64,000 bases of DNA from Peribacillus frigoritolerans. Lineage in GTDB: Bacteria; Bacillota; Bacilli; Bacillales; DSM-1321. This document shows, in pieces, positions 7,628-18,039 of this stretch; the stretch's first letter is position 1, and each line of letters starts with the position of its first letter. The notes under the pieces are model-generated. The model was not told the DNA's origin, did not search any database, and was given only the letters and a program-made list of their open reading frames with translations. The stretch lies in contig NZ_JAUUTW010000024.1 in assembly GCF_030676415.1 (NCBI RefSeq), positions 1-64,000 on the forward strand, read 5' to 3'. The position numbers and the translations under genes are program-made.

Positions 7628-9874
7628 ATGAATTCGACAGTTAATTATATAAAAGAATGGCAGCAGGCACTTCAACTTGAAATCCTGCATTTGAAAAAAT
7701 ATGGCAGCACAAAATATCTGGTTTCGAACGGTCATCTGCTTACAAGTGACGGTTCTTTCAACTATTATTTTGAAACAGGTTCATCGATAAAAATCCCTGT
7801 CGGTTCCGTCGTTCGACTGGAATGGGGCGGAATTAAACAGGATGGAAGGATACTCTCTTCGGAAGGGAAAAGTATAATCATTGATTTTGATCGCTCGTTA
7901 GGTGATGTGATCAGTGAAGCCTTTTTATATCATGACCCCTGGGAATTGCTGGAACAATTGATTATCCGCTTGGATGAAATCAAGAGAAGCAAAAGGAAAA
8001 GGCTTCGGATCAAGCGCCTGATGGATCCGTCCATGCCTCAAAAACATCCTTTAAATGAAAAACTAAGCAGTGTGAAAGAATTATATGCCCGCTCGAAGTT
8101 CAATCCTGTCACTTTTGTTTGGGGACCTCCGGGAACAGGAAAAACCTATACATTGGCCCGTACAGTAGCCAATCATTATTTACAAGATAAAAAAGTTTTG
8201 GTCTTGTCACATAGCAACCAGGCTGTTGATGTTTTGATGGCTGAAATTTCGGCATTCATTAAAAAGAAAGATCGTTTCAAAGAAGGCGAAGTACTTCGCT
8301 ATGGATCTCAAATAGGTGAATCACTAGCCATCCATGATGATATTGTTACGGGGCAATTGTTAGGTAAACATGAACCGACATTAGTTAAAGAAAAAGAAGA
8401 GCTAGGCGAAGAGAAACGTCTATTAAAATATGACTTGGCAGGATCCTTCAGTAAAAGGGATACAGATCAATTAATCGAGATAGAGAAAAAACTGGCCAAA
8501 GTCTTGGAGAAAATCCGCCAAAAAGAGATTCAATTCGTAAAAGAGGCCAAAGTCATCGGGACGACCTTGGCTAAAGCCGCAAATGACGAAACGGTTTATC
8601 AAAAGGAGTATGATCTGGTTATTTTGGACGAAGCGAGTATGGCTTACGTACCTCAGGTGGCTTTTGCTGCAGCGTTATCCAAGCATATTATCGTTTGTGG
8701 TGATTTCAAACAATTGCCACCAATTGCTTCGGCTCGTGATTCCCTCGTGAAACTTTGGCTGAAGGAAGACATTTTTCATCGGGCCGGTGTCGCCCAGTCC
8801 GTTGAAGAAGGAGAACTTCATCCCCATTTATTCCTATTAAAGGAACAGCGCCGCATGCATCCGGATATTTCAGCATTCACTAATCGTGTCGTCTATAACA
8901 ATTTTGTTGGCGATCATAAAAGTGTAGCAACTAGCAGAGAGGCCATAATGCTGGCGGAACCGTTTGCCAATAAGGCTGCAGCACTTCTCGATACTAGCTT
9001 AGCCGGGGAATATTGCATCACTGAACGGACATCCCACTCGAGAATGAATGTATGGCAGTTGCTTTTATCCTTTCAACTGATTCATGAAGCTTATGTGGGC
9101 GGGGCAAGGTCAATTGGATATGTCGCCCCATACCGTGCACAGGCAGACTTGATGGAAAAACTATTAGATGACTTATATGACAAAGAGCGGCAAACGGCGG
9201 ATATCATAGCTGCAACTGTACATCGTTTCCAGGGAAGTGAACGTGAGATGATGATCTTTGACACAGTTGATAGTTATCCGCAAAACAGGGCTGGAATGTT
9301 ATTGACAGGGAGAGATAGTGAAAGGCTCATTAACGTGGCCATAACAAGGACTAAGGGTAAGTTCGTACATGTATGTGACACTTCATTTGTTAACAAACAC
9401 GTTTATCGCAGTAAAACACTTCGTCAGCTTGTCGATCATCAAATTCAAAATGATCAGATTGTATCAAAGAAAGACATTGGAAAATGGGTTAAACACCAGC
9501 ACCCGAAATTGCAATGGATGCATGCCCGTAAATTGGGGGACTTTCAGGAAGATATTGAATCAACAAAACAGGAGATGGTTATCGCTGTACCGGATTTGAA
9601 CAGTTTGTCAGAAGAATGGCAGCAATATTTAATGAAACGGAACCCTGGAGTGAAATTGACGATCATATCAGCAAAAAGAAACCCTGATATCAACTCGGAT
9701 CATTTTATTTGTTCACCTATTTCCTTTTCCTTTATCATCTTTGATAAACGAGTTATCTGGCTAGGTTTGCCCGTAGAGTCCAATAATCGGGTCCAGCCCC
9801 CATTTATAGCGGCTCGTTTGGATTCGCAAATAATGGCGGATGAATTACTATCTCAATTCAAAAAAAGTGAATAG
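7628..9874 (+). CDS. Superfamily 1 (UPF1/DNA2-like) helicase
   Basis: 748 residues. Helicase motifs appear in order: I GPPGTGKTYT (about residue 166), II VILDEASMAYVP, III GDFKQLPPI, IV-like KEQRRMHPDISAF, V/VI VHRFQGSEREMM and NVAITRTKGKF. This fits the AAA_11/AAA_12 arrangement of UPF1-like 5'-3' helicases. A charged coiled-coil insertion lies between motifs I and II. The C-terminal 120 residues, with VKLTIISAKRN and FIIFDKRVIWLGLP, resemble a degenerate phospholipase-D-type fold found in related helicases; that is a tentative match. GAGGAAAG precedes the ATG. Substrate and pathway are unknown. Confidence 0.85.
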   Translation: MNSTVNYIKEWQQALQLEILHLKKYGSTKYLVSNGHLLTSDGSFNYYFETGSSIKIPVGSVVRLEWGGIKQDGRILSSEGKSIIIDFDRSLGDVISEAFLYHDPWELLEQLIIRLDEIKRSKRKRLRIKRLMDPSMPQKHPLNEKLSSVKELYARSKFNPVTFVWGPPGTGKTYTLARTVANHYLQDKKVLVLSHSNQAVDVLMAEISAFIKKKDRFKEGEVLRYGSQIGESLAIHDDIVTGQLLGKHEPTLVKEKEELGEEKRLLKYDLAGSFSKRDTDQLIEIEKKLAKVLEKIRQKEIQFVKEAKVIGTTLAKAANDETVYQKEYDLVILDEASMAYVPQVAFAAALSKHIIVCGDFKQLPPIASARDSLVKLWLKEDIFHRAGVAQSVEEGELHPHLFLLKEQRRMHPDISAFTNRVVYNNFVGDHKSVATSREAIMLAEPFANKAAALLDTSLAGEYCITERTSHSRMNVWQLLLSFQLIHEAYVGGARSIGYVAPYRAQADLMEKLLDDLYDKERQTADIIAATVHRFQGSEREMMIFDTVDSYPQNRAGMLLTGRDSERLINVAITRTKGKFVHVCDTSFVNKHVYRSKTLRQLVDHQIQNDQIVSKKDIGKWVKHQHPKLQWMHARKLGDFQEDIESTKQEMVIAVPDLNSLSEEWQQYLMKRNPGVKLTIISAKRNPDINSDHFICSPISFSFIIFDKRVIWLGLPVESNNRVQPPFIAARLDSQIMADELLSQFKKSE

Positions 9875-9878
9875 CTCC

Positions 9879-9905
9879 GGAAAGGCCCTTAAAAAGGGCT
9901 TTTCC
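9879..9905 (+). terminator. Rho-independent terminator after the helicase
   Basis: GGAAAGGCCCTT pairs with AAGGGCTTTTCC around a 3-base loop. The following 250 bases, up to the next gene, show no other structure that I recognise apart from its AAAGGAGG ribosome site. Confidence 0.75.
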
Positions 9906-10157
9906 TATTTACATATATCCCTAAAAAGACCTCGATAGAATAAGTGACGACTCCTTGAGCCACCTGGGCGATTAATATATTAAACCAAACACCTCGCTAG
10001 AATATATCATTATCTTCTAATCCCCAATTTGGATTCAACTCCTTATATTTTCCGCTAAAGGCTGCAAACTAAAATAACAAAGCAAACGTTTCAGGCGACT
10101 TTCGACTAGTTATGATTTACCATTAAGTTACGAAAGCTTAAGAAAGGAGGTAACAAA

Positions 10158-11156
10158 ATGAAATTGAGCATATTGGATCAATCCCCAATTGCATCCGGAC
10201 AGTCAGCACAAGAAGCATTGCAGGCTTCACTACAACTTGCACAAGAAGGAGATAGACTTGGTTATAGCAGAATCTGGTTAACTGAACATCATGATTTGCC
10301 GGGGTTGGCCTGTTCCGTTCCAGAGGTTTTGATAAGCTATATTGGTGCACAAACAAAAAATATCCGGATTGGATCAGGAGCAGTGCTGCTTCCACATTAT
10401 AAGCCATATCGGATAGCAGAGACTTATAATATGCTAGCTACACTTTTTCCTGGCCGGATTGATTTGGGAATGGGGCGGGCCCCAGGTGGATCTGCCGAAG
10501 CAACGATGGCATTATCCGATAATTTTCTTCAGAATGTTTACAAAATGCCAGAACTTGTTCAAGAACTGTTGAATTTTCTAAGAGATGAATTTCCGAAAGA
10601 ACATCCGTTTTCAAATGTCTCTGCTGCTCCTATCCCCATAGTACCGCCGGAACCATGGATATTGGGAACAAGCGGGAAAAGTGCAAAACTTGCCGCTGAG
10701 AATGGTACTGCATATGCGTTTGGTGAATTCATGAGTGAAAATGATGGAGTGCAGAGTTTTCACCAGTACCGTGAACACTTTCAAATAAAAGGGTTACTTA
10801 AAGTACCTAAAACAATCGTTACGGTTTCGGCCATATGCGCGGAAACGGAGGAACATGCGAAAGAAATCGCTCTTAGCAACACCCTATGGAAAATTCAAAG
10901 TGGACATGGGGAAAGAAAGCAGGTTCCAAGTAAAGAAGAGGTTAGGAATCATGAGTGGACTGAAAAAGAAAAAGCACTGATGGAAACCATGCATAAAAAA
11001 CTGATTTTTGGTACCCCTTCACAAGTGAAGTATCGTCTTTTGGAGATTCAGGAGAAATATCAGGCAGATGAAATTATGCTGATAACCAACACTCATAAGT
11101 TGGAGGATAGGCTTAATTCGTTTCGTTTGATTGCCAGGGAAATTTTTAACAGTTGA
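10158..11156 (+). CDS. LLM-class flavin-dependent oxidoreductase
   Basis: 332 residues, luciferase-like monooxygenase fold. Signature stretches are RIWLTEHHDLPG (about 38-49), IRIGSGAVLLPHYKP and FPGRIDLGMGRAPGGS, as in the single-component LLM oxidoreductases that use reduced flavin from a separate reductase. AAAGGAGG gives a very strong ribosome site. A homologous gene follows 93 bp downstream in the same direction, suggesting a duplicated pair. Substrates are not predictable. Confidence 0.88.
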   Translation: MKLSILDQSPIASGQSAQEALQASLQLAQEGDRLGYSRIWLTEHHDLPGLACSVPEVLISYIGAQTKNIRIGSGAVLLPHYKPYRIAETYNMLATLFPGRIDLGMGRAPGGSAEATMALSDNFLQNVYKMPELVQELLNFLRDEFPKEHPFSNVSAAPIPIVPPEPWILGTSGKSAKLAAENGTAYAFGEFMSENDGVQSFHQYREHFQIKGLLKVPKTIVTVSAICAETEEHAKEIALSNTLWKIQSGHGERKQVPSKEEVRNHEWTEKEKALMETMHKKLIFGTPSQVKYRLLEIQEKYQADEIMLITNTHKLEDRLNSFRLIAREIFNS

Positions 11157-11249
11157 TCCCTTCGAGCATTTTATGTGCATTTTGTGTGCATTTTCTATAT
11201 GATGACTTTGCGTCCAATTAATCATAATTGAAAGAAAGAAGATGAAGAT

Positions 11250-12272
11250 ATGAATGCTGATCAACATGCAAAAAAACTTAGCGACATTTCTTTTTCCGTT
11301 CTGGACCTGGCTTCAATTGTTGAGGGTGGCACAGTTTCGGGAGCTTTTAAAAATACAGTAGAATTAGCTAAACATGCGGAGCAATGGAATTATAACCGTT
11401 TCTGGGTTGCGGAACATCATAGCATGCCTGGGATTGCAAGCTCTGCAACATCGGTACTTATAGGCTATGTTGCAGGTAGGACGGAAAGAATTCGTGTGGG
11501 TTCTGGTGGCATAATGCTACCGAATCATGCACCGCTGGTTATCGCAGAACAATTTGGAACATTGGAAGCAATGTATCCCGGTAGAATAGATTTAGGACTG
11601 GGGCGTGCTCCGGGAAGCGACCAATATACAGCCATGGCACTCCGGGGTGATGTACGTAATAACGGGCAGGATTTTCCTGAACAATTGGCGCAGCTCCGTA
11701 GCTATTTAGATGCGGATTCTAAACATAATCGTGTACGCGCCATCCCTGGCGAAGGACAGGACATCCCGATTTGGCTGCTTGGTTCAAGCGGCTTCAGTGC
11801 AGCATTATCAGCACAGCTGGGATTGCCATTTTCATTTGCAAGCCATTTTTCCCCTGAAAATACTCAACCAGCTTTAGCTCGTTACCGCAATAATTTCCAA
11901 CCATCCGACGTTCTCGATAAACCTTATGTCATGGTTGGTATCAATGTATTTGCAGCTGATACTACGGAAGAAGCGCAAAGGATTGCTACATCTTACCAAC
12001 AGCAGTTCTTGAATTTGATACGGAACACACCCGGTCAACTTGCTCCTCCAGTTGATACGATGGAAGGCCTTTGGACAGAATATGAAAAGGCCATTGTCAT
12101 GAAGCAGCTGAACGCTTCCATTATAGGAAACCCAAAAGAGGTAAAAGAGCAGTTACAGTCATTTATAAATGAAACACAGGCGGATGAAATGATAATAAAC
12201 TCTGCCATTTATGATCAGGATGCACGCCTTCGTTCTTATGAAATCATTGCAGAGGTTACTGGAATGAAATAA
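11250..12272 (+). CDS. LLM-class flavin-dependent oxidoreductase (second)
   Basis: 340 residues, same family and motif order as its upstream neighbour: [30 protein letters not shown] and [19 protein letters not shown]. It diverges enough in the C-terminal half to suggest a different substrate rather than a recent duplication. Probably co-transcribed with the preceding gene; a clear terminator follows at 12286-12317. Confidence 0.88.
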   Translation: MNADQHAKKLSDISFSVLDLASIVEGGTVSGAFKNTVELAKHAEQWNYNRFWVAEHHSMPGIASSATSVLIGYVAGRTERIRVGSGGIMLPNHAPLVIAEQFGTLEAMYPGRIDLGLGRAPGSDQYTAMALRGDVRNNGQDFPEQLAQLRSYLDADSKHNRVRAIPGEGQDIPIWLLGSSGFSAALSAQLGLPFSFASHFSPENTQPALARYRNNFQPSDVLDKPYVMVGINVFAADTTEEAQRIATSYQQQFLNLIRNTPGQLAPPVDTMEGLWTEYEKAIVMKQLNASIIGNPKEVKEQLQSFINETQADEMIINSAIYDQDARLRSYEIIAEVTGMK

Positions 12273-12285
12273 GTGTCAAAGAATG

Positions 12286-12317
12286 AGCTTGCAGATCCCA
12301 TGTCTGCAAGCTTTTTT
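12286..12317 (+). terminator. Rho-independent terminator after the LLM gene pair
   Basis: AGCTTGCAGA pairs perfectly with TCTGCAAGCT and a run of T follows. Confidence 0.88.
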
Positions 12318-12364
12318 ATAAAATACATACCGATTGACTTCATAAACAAAGTTAGGAGAGAAGA

Positions 12365-14113
12365 ATGAAACGAGAAGATCCTTTATCCTTAATATTTCAC
12401 TTCACAGATAAACAAGGTGACAGCCGGCCTCTATATTTTACGAACCCGAAAAAAGTGTTCACCGCCCATTCAATTGAGGAAGTCCTTCCCCAATTCCAAA
12501 AAGTCCAGGAAGCGATCGAACAGGGGCATTATGCAGCGGGATATGTTTCCTATGAAGCGGCACCTGCTTTTGAAAAATCTTTTAAAGTAAAAGATGGAGC
12601 CAAAATGCCATTATTATGGTTCGGGATTTTTGATAAACCGGAAGAAGAAATACCTGAAAAAATGACAGGGGCTTTTAATTTAGCTGAATGGCAATCAGAA
12701 ACGGATTCAAATACCTATCGTTCCGGATTTCAAAGAATAAAATCCGAAATCGAGAAAGGCAATACGTATCAAGTCAATTATACGATGCGTTTGCAATCCA
12801 AGCACGAAGGAGATGACTTCGCTTTCTTTGATCGGTTGAAGAGAGCTCAACGCTCTAACTATAGTGCATATTTGAATGTGGGGACACATCGAATCCTATC
12901 GGCTTCACCCGAGTTGTTTTTCCGGTGGGAAGATGGTCAGCTGATTACTCGGCCAATGAAGGGAACGGTAAAACGGGGAACGACATTGAAAATGGATCAG
13001 CTCAATGCAGACTGGTTAGCAGCCTCAGAAAAGAATCAAGCTGAAAACTACATGATTGTGGACCTGCTCAGAAATGATCTGGGAATGATTGCAGAACCAG
13101 GAAGCGTGAAGGTTCCACAGCTTAAGGCAATTGAAAAATATCCGACCGTTTGGCAAATGACATCCACGATTACAGCCGATACGAATCCAGGAACAACAAT
13201 CATTGATATATTCAAGGCCCTTTTTCCTTGTGGATCGATAACTGGGGCACCTAAAATTAAAACGATGGAGATCATCGCTGATATCGAGAATTCACCACGT
13301 GAAGTTTATTGCGGTGCAATCGGGTTTATCACCCCTGAATCCGAAGCCGTTTTTAATGTGCCGATTCGTACGGTCGTGATCGATAAGGAAACAGGGAAAG
13401 CCGAGTATGGGGTAGGCGGGGGAATCACTTGGGATTCCGAGTTATCGGAAGAATATGACGAAGCCTTTTTAAAAGCCAAATTATTGACGGTGGAAAGGCC
13501 TGTTTACAAACTATTGGAATCGATGAAGCTCAGCGATGGCGAATATTATTTGTTGAATGATCATATCGATCGGATGAAACAATCCGCTGATTACTTCGAT
13601 TACCGATTCTCTGAATTGAATCTTAGAGATCGGCTCCAAAAGTATGCGGAATTAAACCATGGGACGCTGCAAAAGGTAAGGGTACTACTTAATGAAAATG
13701 GTGAAATTGAAGTCTCCGGACAAGCAATCAAGCCCCTTGATTCAGAACTTACGGCCATCTTGGCTGAAACTCCAATATCAAGTGCAAATCCATTTCTATT
13801 TCATAAGACCACCAATCGTGATGTATATGAAGGCTTTCAAATGAATAATCCCGACTTCCATGATGTCCTGCTTTGGAATGAAGAAGGATTCATCACGGAA
13901 TTCACGAACGGAAATGTAGTGGTGAAGATAAATGGTGACCTCTATACGCCTCCGGTGGAAACAGGTCTCCTTGCTGGAACACTTCGTCAAGACTTGATCA
14001 GGAAGAAGGAAATCAAGGAAAAACCCATTTCAAAGACTGACCTTAATTACGCTGAGGAAATTTGGTTTATTAATAGTGTGCGAGGGAAATTAAAAGTGAA
14101 TTTAACTTTCTAA
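12365..14113 (+). CDS. pabB: Fused aminodeoxychorismate synthase component I / aminodeoxychorismate lyase (PabB-PabC)
   Basis: 582 residues, two enzymes of p-aminobenzoate (folate) synthesis in one chain. Residues about 100-380 are the chorismate-binding domain; RPMKGTVKRG carries the Lys of the PIKGT-type motif that marks aminodeoxychorismate synthases rather than anthranilate synthases, and FPCGSITGAPK is conserved. Residues about 385-582 are a class-IV PLP aminotransferase-like lyase with FHKTTNRDVYEG (probable PLP Lys), EEGFITEFTNGNVV and LLAGTLRQDL. The glutamine amidotransferase PabA is not nearby. TAGGAGAG precedes the ATG. Confidence 0.9.
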   Translation: MKREDPLSLIFHFTDKQGDSRPLYFTNPKKVFTAHSIEEVLPQFQKVQEAIEQGHYAAGYVSYEAAPAFEKSFKVKDGAKMPLLWFGIFDKPEEEIPEKMTGAFNLAEWQSETDSNTYRSGFQRIKSEIEKGNTYQVNYTMRLQSKHEGDDFAFFDRLKRAQRSNYSAYLNVGTHRILSASPELFFRWEDGQLITRPMKGTVKRGTTLKMDQLNADWLAASEKNQAENYMIVDLLRNDLGMIAEPGSVKVPQLKAIEKYPTVWQMTSTITADTNPGTTIIDIFKALFPCGSITGAPKIKTMEIIADIENSPREVYCGAIGFITPESEAVFNVPIRTVVIDKETGKAEYGVGGGITWDSELSEEYDEAFLKAKLLTVERPVYKLLESMKLSDGEYYLLNDHIDRMKQSADYFDYRFSELNLRDRLQKYAELNHGTLQKVRVLLNENGEIEVSGQAIKPLDSELTAILAETPISSANPFLFHKTTNRDVYEGFQMNNPDFHDVLLWNEEGFITEFTNGNVVVKINGDLYTPPVETGLLAGTLRQDLIRKKEIKEKPISKTDLNYAEEIWFINSVRGKLKVNLTF

Positions 14114-14208
14114 GCTGATTATTCGTAAAAAAGTGAAAATTGTAATCTTTATTGCAGTTTGTTGAGTTATAGTAGATGATGAAAACTACATTTCTGGGAG
14201 GGACTGCT

Positions 14209-15546
14209 GTGGAGATGAATCAAATCGCAGGTTTATCGATTATGGATTGGAAAGCGAAAGATCCTATACTTAATAATGTGATAAAGATGAATGAAGTCTT
14301 CTGGACGAATCCAGATTACGGTAACAAACAGGAAAACCCACTCGTCCAAGCTGACCAAGTTAAATGGGCTGAAGAAAGATTAAATAGATTTGCCAATTAT
14401 ATAATTAAAGCCTTTCCAGAAACCGAACCAATGGAGGGGATCATTGAATCACCACTAGTCGAGATTCCTTCCATGCAAAAACACTTGGAAGAATCCTATG
14501 AGACTAAAATAGCTGGGAAACTTTTGCTGAAATGTGACAGTCACTTACCTATATCAGGTTCCATCAAGGCACGCGGAGGTATTTATGAGGTCTTAAAGCG
14601 TGCTGAGGAAATTGCGATGAAGCATGGTGGTTTAAAGCGGACTGATAATTATGGAATACTTGCGAGTGATGAATACAAGGAGCTTTTTTCAAAATATTCA
14701 ATTGCAGTCGGTTCAACCGGCAATTTAGGAATGAGTATTGGAATAATAAGCGCTAAGCTGGGATTTAAAGTAACGGTCCATATGTCTGCAGATGCCAAAC
14801 AGTGGAAAAAGGATAAATTAACAAGTCTTGGAGTCATTGTAAAGGAATATGATGATGATTATAGTAAAGCTGTAGAAGAAGGCCGTAATGAAGCATCACT
14901 TGATCCCGATTGCCATTTTATTGATGATGAAAATTCCATGGATCTGCTGCTAGGTTATGCGACGGCTGCAACGCGCCTGAAGAAACAACTGAAAGATATG
15001 TCCATACCAGTGGACGAAGATCACCCTTTGTTTGTGTACCTACCATGTGGAGTCGGCGGTGGGCCCGGTGGTATAACATATGGGCTCAAGTTAGCCTTTG
15101 AAGATGATGTACATTGTTTTTTTGCAGAGCCGACACATTCACCATGCATGACGCTCGGATTGATGACAGGCCTTCATGACAAAGTCTCGGTGCAGGACTT
15201 TGGAATCGATAATAAGACGGAAGCGGATGGTCTTGCTGTCGGAAGGCCTTCAGCATTGGTTTCCAGTATGATGACGACCATGTTAAGCGGCAGCTATTCC
15301 ATAGAGGATAGAAGGTTATTCGAAATGCTCAGGGAAATGGCAGAGACGGAAGGTCTTTATTTAGAGCCATCTGCCCTAGCAGGAGCATTTGGTCCGATAC
15401 AACTTTTGTCAGCTCAAGAAGGAAGGAAATATCTTATGGATCAAAAACTGCTGGATAAAATGAACCAGTCCACGCATATCATCTGGGCGACCGGCGGAAG
15501 CATGGTACCAAAGGATATGATGGAACAGTATTTATCTAAAAGTTAA
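14209..15546 (+). CDS. dsdA: D-serine ammonia-lyase (D-serine dehydratase)
   Basis: About 445 residues, close in length and sequence to Dsd[14 protein letters not shown] contains the PLP Lys; [12 protein letters not shown] is the phosphate cup and CGVGGGPGG the glycine-rich loop; the C-terminal ATGGSMVP is conserved. It converts D-serine to pyruvate and ammonia. A GTG start at 14209 is preferred because GGGAGG lies six bases upstream; in-frame ATG codons at 14176 and 14215 are alternatives. No dsdX permease or dsdC regulator is adjacent. Confidence 0.9.
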   Translation: MEMNQIAGLSIMDWKAKDPILNNVIKMNEVFWTNPDYGNKQENPLVQADQVKWAEERLNRFANYIIKAFPETEPMEGIIESPLVEIPSMQKHLEESYETKIAGKLLLKCDSHLPISGSIKARGGIYEVLKRAEEIAMKHGGLKRTDNYGILASDEYKELFSKYSIAVGSTGNLGMSIGIISAKLGFKVTVHMSADAKQWKKDKLTSLGVIVKEYDDDYSKAVEEGRNEASLDPDCHFIDDENSMDLLLGYATAATRLKKQLKDMSIPVDEDHPLFVYLPCGVGGGPGGITYGLKLAFEDDVHCFFAEPTHSPCMTLGLMTGLHDKVSVQDFGIDNKTEADGLAVGRPSALVSSMMTTMLSGSYSIEDRRLFEMLREMAETEGLYLEPSALAGAFGPIQLLSAQEGRKYLMDQKLLDKMNQSTHIIWATGGSMVPKDMMEQYLSKS

Positions 15547-15573
15547 AAAAATCCACAAGAGTGATATTCTCAG

Positions 15574-15620
15574 ACTGTAGACAAACTCGAAGAAAAATCG
15601 AGTTTGCCTGCAGTATTTTT
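15574..15620 (+). terminator. Terminator after dsdA formed by a solo repeat hairpin
   Basis: The 17-base arms (15574-15590 and 15598-15614) are almost the same sequence as the hairpin of the GC-rich repeats, but the GC-rich body is not joined to it here. A TATTTTT tail follows. Confidence 0.8.
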
Positions 15621-15734
15621 ATTTAAAAAACTTCCCAGTTGTTTTTAGCCGAAGCACTTTTTAGTCATACGGAGCTTTATTCGACCGTCACCGCATTATT
15701 CGGACTCCGGAGCATTCATTTTGCGGTCCACATA

Positions 15735-15807
15735 TTGAATTTGTTCCCTTACCGCCGTCTTCCTGCCAAGCCTCCTCACCGCAAGCATCTAGCGGGGTCT
15801 CGTCAGT
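15735..15807 (-). repeat. Degenerate GC-rich repeat-like segment
   Basis: Read on the minus strand it has the GACGAGACCCCGC ... GAGGAGGCTT pattern seen in related bacillar intergenic repeats, and it abruptly replaces transposase sequence at about 15807. It is diverged from the three long copies in this window. Confidence 0.4.
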
Positions 15808-16264
15808 AGCTGTCATTAAGATACGATAGAAAACCTGTTCAAACAGGTCTGGTCTGTTTCTTTAAAGCGTCGTTCATAATTTTTCCCAAACGTTGAGAAA
15901 TGAGGCACTTTATCATGGAAACCATAGCCTAAGAACCAACGGTAAGCCATATTTGTTTCAACTTCTTCAATTGTTTTACGCATTGAACTATTGAATGAAA
16001 GTAAGTTTAACTAATATAACTGGATCAATACTTGTGCGTCCTATCTCTGAATACATATCTTCCACCAAATCATAAATGAAAGAGAAGTCAATGGCAGCCT
16101 CCATTTTACGAACCAAATGGTTCGCTTGCACTAGTTGATCTAAAGTAATCATTTCCAGTTGATCTCTCTGAATAGTATCATGTTTAGAAAGCATCCTCAT
16201 CACCTCAAGGTTTATTAATTCTATTTTAAAACAATGAAGACTTTAGGCAAAAGGGTTCTATCTA
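15808..16264 (-). mobile_element. IS1182-family element, truncated copy A (5' part)
   Basis: On the minus strand the start of an IS1182-type transposase is readable: MLSKHDTIQRDQLEMITLDQ, then about 70 residues to VKLTFIQ. A frame disruption near 15988 follows, then EEVETNMAYRWFLGYGFHDK, PHFSTFGKNYERRFKETD and DLFEQVFYRILMTA, where homology stops at about 15808. The catalytic half is missing, so the element is dead. Sequence just upstream of the start matches the end of copy B at about 45733-45775, including TTTTAGATAGAAC. Confidence 0.85.
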
Positions 16265-16273
16265 AAAGTTAAA

Positions 16274-16473
16274 CAAAGTTGATTGAAACGGAAGGCGCGA
16301 GACTCCTGCGGGAAAAGCGAGTCCAGGGGAGACCCCGCAGGCGCAAAGGCGCTGAGGAGGCTCCCGGACCGCCCGCGGAAAGCGAGTGCCTGTAGAGGAA
16401 ATCAACGTTCAAATTGTACAAACCTCTAAAAAAACTGTAGACAAACTCGGTGAAGATCGAGTTTGTCTACAGT
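16274..16473 (+). repeat. GC-rich intergenic repeat, copy 2
   Basis: This copy is complete: an AAAGTTGATT-type left end, GC-rich body, linker, and an 18-base-arm hairpin at 16434-16473. It is about 90% like copy 1 by eye. It lies directly downstream of pdxR (minus strand) and directly upstream of the IS1182 fragment. Confidence 0.85.
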
Positions 16474-16506
16474 CTGAGAAGTTCACGACAGTGAACTTCT
16501 TTTTTT
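16434..16506. terminator. Double hairpin at the 3' end of pdxR
   Basis: The repeat hairpin (16434-16473) is followed by seven U when read leftward from pdxR. A second hairpin (GAAGTTCAC with GTGAACTTC, 16478-16499) is followed by seven T on the plus strand. Together they isolate pdxR from both sides. Confidence 0.75.
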
Positions 16507-16508
16507 CT

Positions 16509-17903
16509 TTATAAACCCCATGAGGTCAATAAAAGGTGAATGGCTTTTTCCAATTCGGATTCAGGGATCCCTGCAAAGCCCAATATGATTTTTGGAGGGT
16601 GTTCGTCAATTTTTTCGATCGAATATGTCGATAGTCCATAAATTTTAATATGATCTTCGTTTGCCTTCTGAATAAGTGTCTGTTCATCCATGCCGTTCTT
16701 AACGATAAGGACGATATGCAATCCTGACCGTTCACCAATGATCTTTATTTGTTGATGGGGTTTAAACAGATCAATCACTTTATCTAACTTGCGACGGTAA
16801 ACTTTCCTCATTCGATTTAAATGCTTTTCGAAATCCCCTTCCTTCATGAACTGAGTCAACACATGCTGATCAATCCGAGAAACGGTTGAATGGTAAAAAG
16901 ATAATTCCTGTTGATGCATTTGTAACAATGGAGCGGGAAGAACCATATAACTGATCCGAATTGATGGCATCAATGATTTGGAAAATGACCCTAAATAAAT
17001 CACCTTATCACCAGCATCCATACTTTGTAAGGAAGGAATTGTTTTTCCACTATAACGAAATTCACTATCATAATCGTCTTCGATAATATAGCGGTTTGCT
17101 GCCCCTTGAGCCCAGTTCAACAATCGTGTCCGTCTGTTAACGGATAGGATCGTCCCATTGGGGAAATGATGTGAGGGTGTGACATACACGACGTCGATCT
17201 TTGAATCTTCAATTTGGTTCACCTTTACGCCTTCTTCATCAATTTGCAGTGGATGGACTTCATTTGGGTAGCTGCGTAAAATCCGGTGAATCAAGTGATA
17301 CCCAGGATCTTCAACACCATAGATGGCATTTTTATCGAATAGAAGGACAAGCTGCTGTAATAGAATTTCCATTCCTGCACCAATGATGATCTGTTCGGGA
17401 ACACATTGTACACCACGTGCATGATACAAATAATGGGCAATTTCACATCGTAATTCATATTCCCCTTGAGAATCCCCCAGTAAAAGAAGATCTTGATGCG
17501 ATTCATCGATTTTGCTTTTCGTGTATTTTCTCCATTTTTCAAATGGGAAGTGTTCCGTGTCAATTTGGCTGGGATGAAAATGATACAGCAATGCCCCTTC
17601 TTTATGATTGATTTGCTCCAAGGAAACTTGGTCAGTTTGTGTATATTCTAAATCCTCGAATGTTTGAATATAGTATCCTTTTCTTGGTATGACTTCAACG
17701 TATCCTTCAGCAGTCAATTGTTCATATGCAGTCTCGACAGTATTTTGACTTATTTGAAGGAACTCTGCCAATTTCCGTTTGGAAGGCAGCTTTGTGCCGT
17801 AAAGAAGACGGCCATCAATGATTTCTTTTTTAATATGTGAATATAATTGTTCGTACAAAGGTACTTCACTTAACCGATTTAAATCACAAGAAAGCATATT
17901 CAT
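16509..17903 (-). CDS. pdxR: MocR-type (GntR/aminotransferase) regulator, PdxR
   Basis: 464 residues. The N-terminal GntR-type winged helix (about 10-75) has PLYEQLYSHIKKEII, LPSKRKLAEFLQIS and TVETAYEQLTAEGYVE. A linker leads to a class-I aminotransferase-like domain with IIEDDYDSEFRYSG and YLGSFSKSLMPSIRISYM, whose Lys should bind PLP. This is the MocR architecture, and divergent placement against pdxST identifies it as PdxR, the PLP-sensing regulator of PLP synthesis. The start may be M1 or the third codon. Its promoter reads leftward from 17979. Confidence 0.92.
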   Translation of the reverse strand: MNMLSCDLNRLSEVPLYEQLYSHIKKEIIDGRLLYGTKLPSKRKLAEFLQISQNTVETAYEQLTAEGYVEVIPRKGYYIQTFEDLEYTQTDQVSLEQINHKEGALLYHFHPSQIDTEHFPFEKWRKYTKSKIDESHQDLLLLGDSQGEYELRCEIAHYLYHARGVQCVPEQIIIGAGMEILLQQLVLLFDKNAIYGVEDPGYHLIHRILRSYPNEVHPLQIDEEGVKVNQIEDSKIDVVYVTPSHHFPNGTILSVNRRTRLLNWAQGAANRYIIEDDYDSEFRYSGKTIPSLQSMDAGDKVIYLGSFSKSLMPSIRISYMVLPAPLLQMHQQELSFYHSTVSRIDQHVLTQFMKEGDFEKHLNRMRKVYRRKLDKVIDLFKPHQQIKIIGERSGLHIVLIVKNGMDEQTLIQKANEDHIKIYGLSTYSIEKIDEHPPKIILGFAGIPESELEKAIHLLLTSWGL

Positions 17904-17950
17904 TTTGTTTCCACCTTTTAGAGAAATTTATTGCTGACCCCATTAGTTTT

Positions 17951-17979
17951 ATTAAAACTGACACTTTCAATGCGGTCAA
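17951..17979 (-). promoter_or_regulatory. Probable promoter of pdxR
   Basis: On the minus strand TTGACC (17979-17974) and TTTAAT (17956-17951) are 17 bases apart, in the 136-bp divergent region shared with pdxS where PdxR is expected to bind. Confidence 0.5.
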
Positions 17980-18039
17980 CTATTTTTTATACTAAAAATA
18001 TAACAAATCTAAAAAATGCAAATATTAGGGGGAAGAGAA

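Noticed and set aside
16434-16506. T-box or other riboswitch between the repeat and pdxR
   Set aside because: The hairpins are at the 3' end of pdxR, not in a leader, and no T-box or ligand-core sequence is present.
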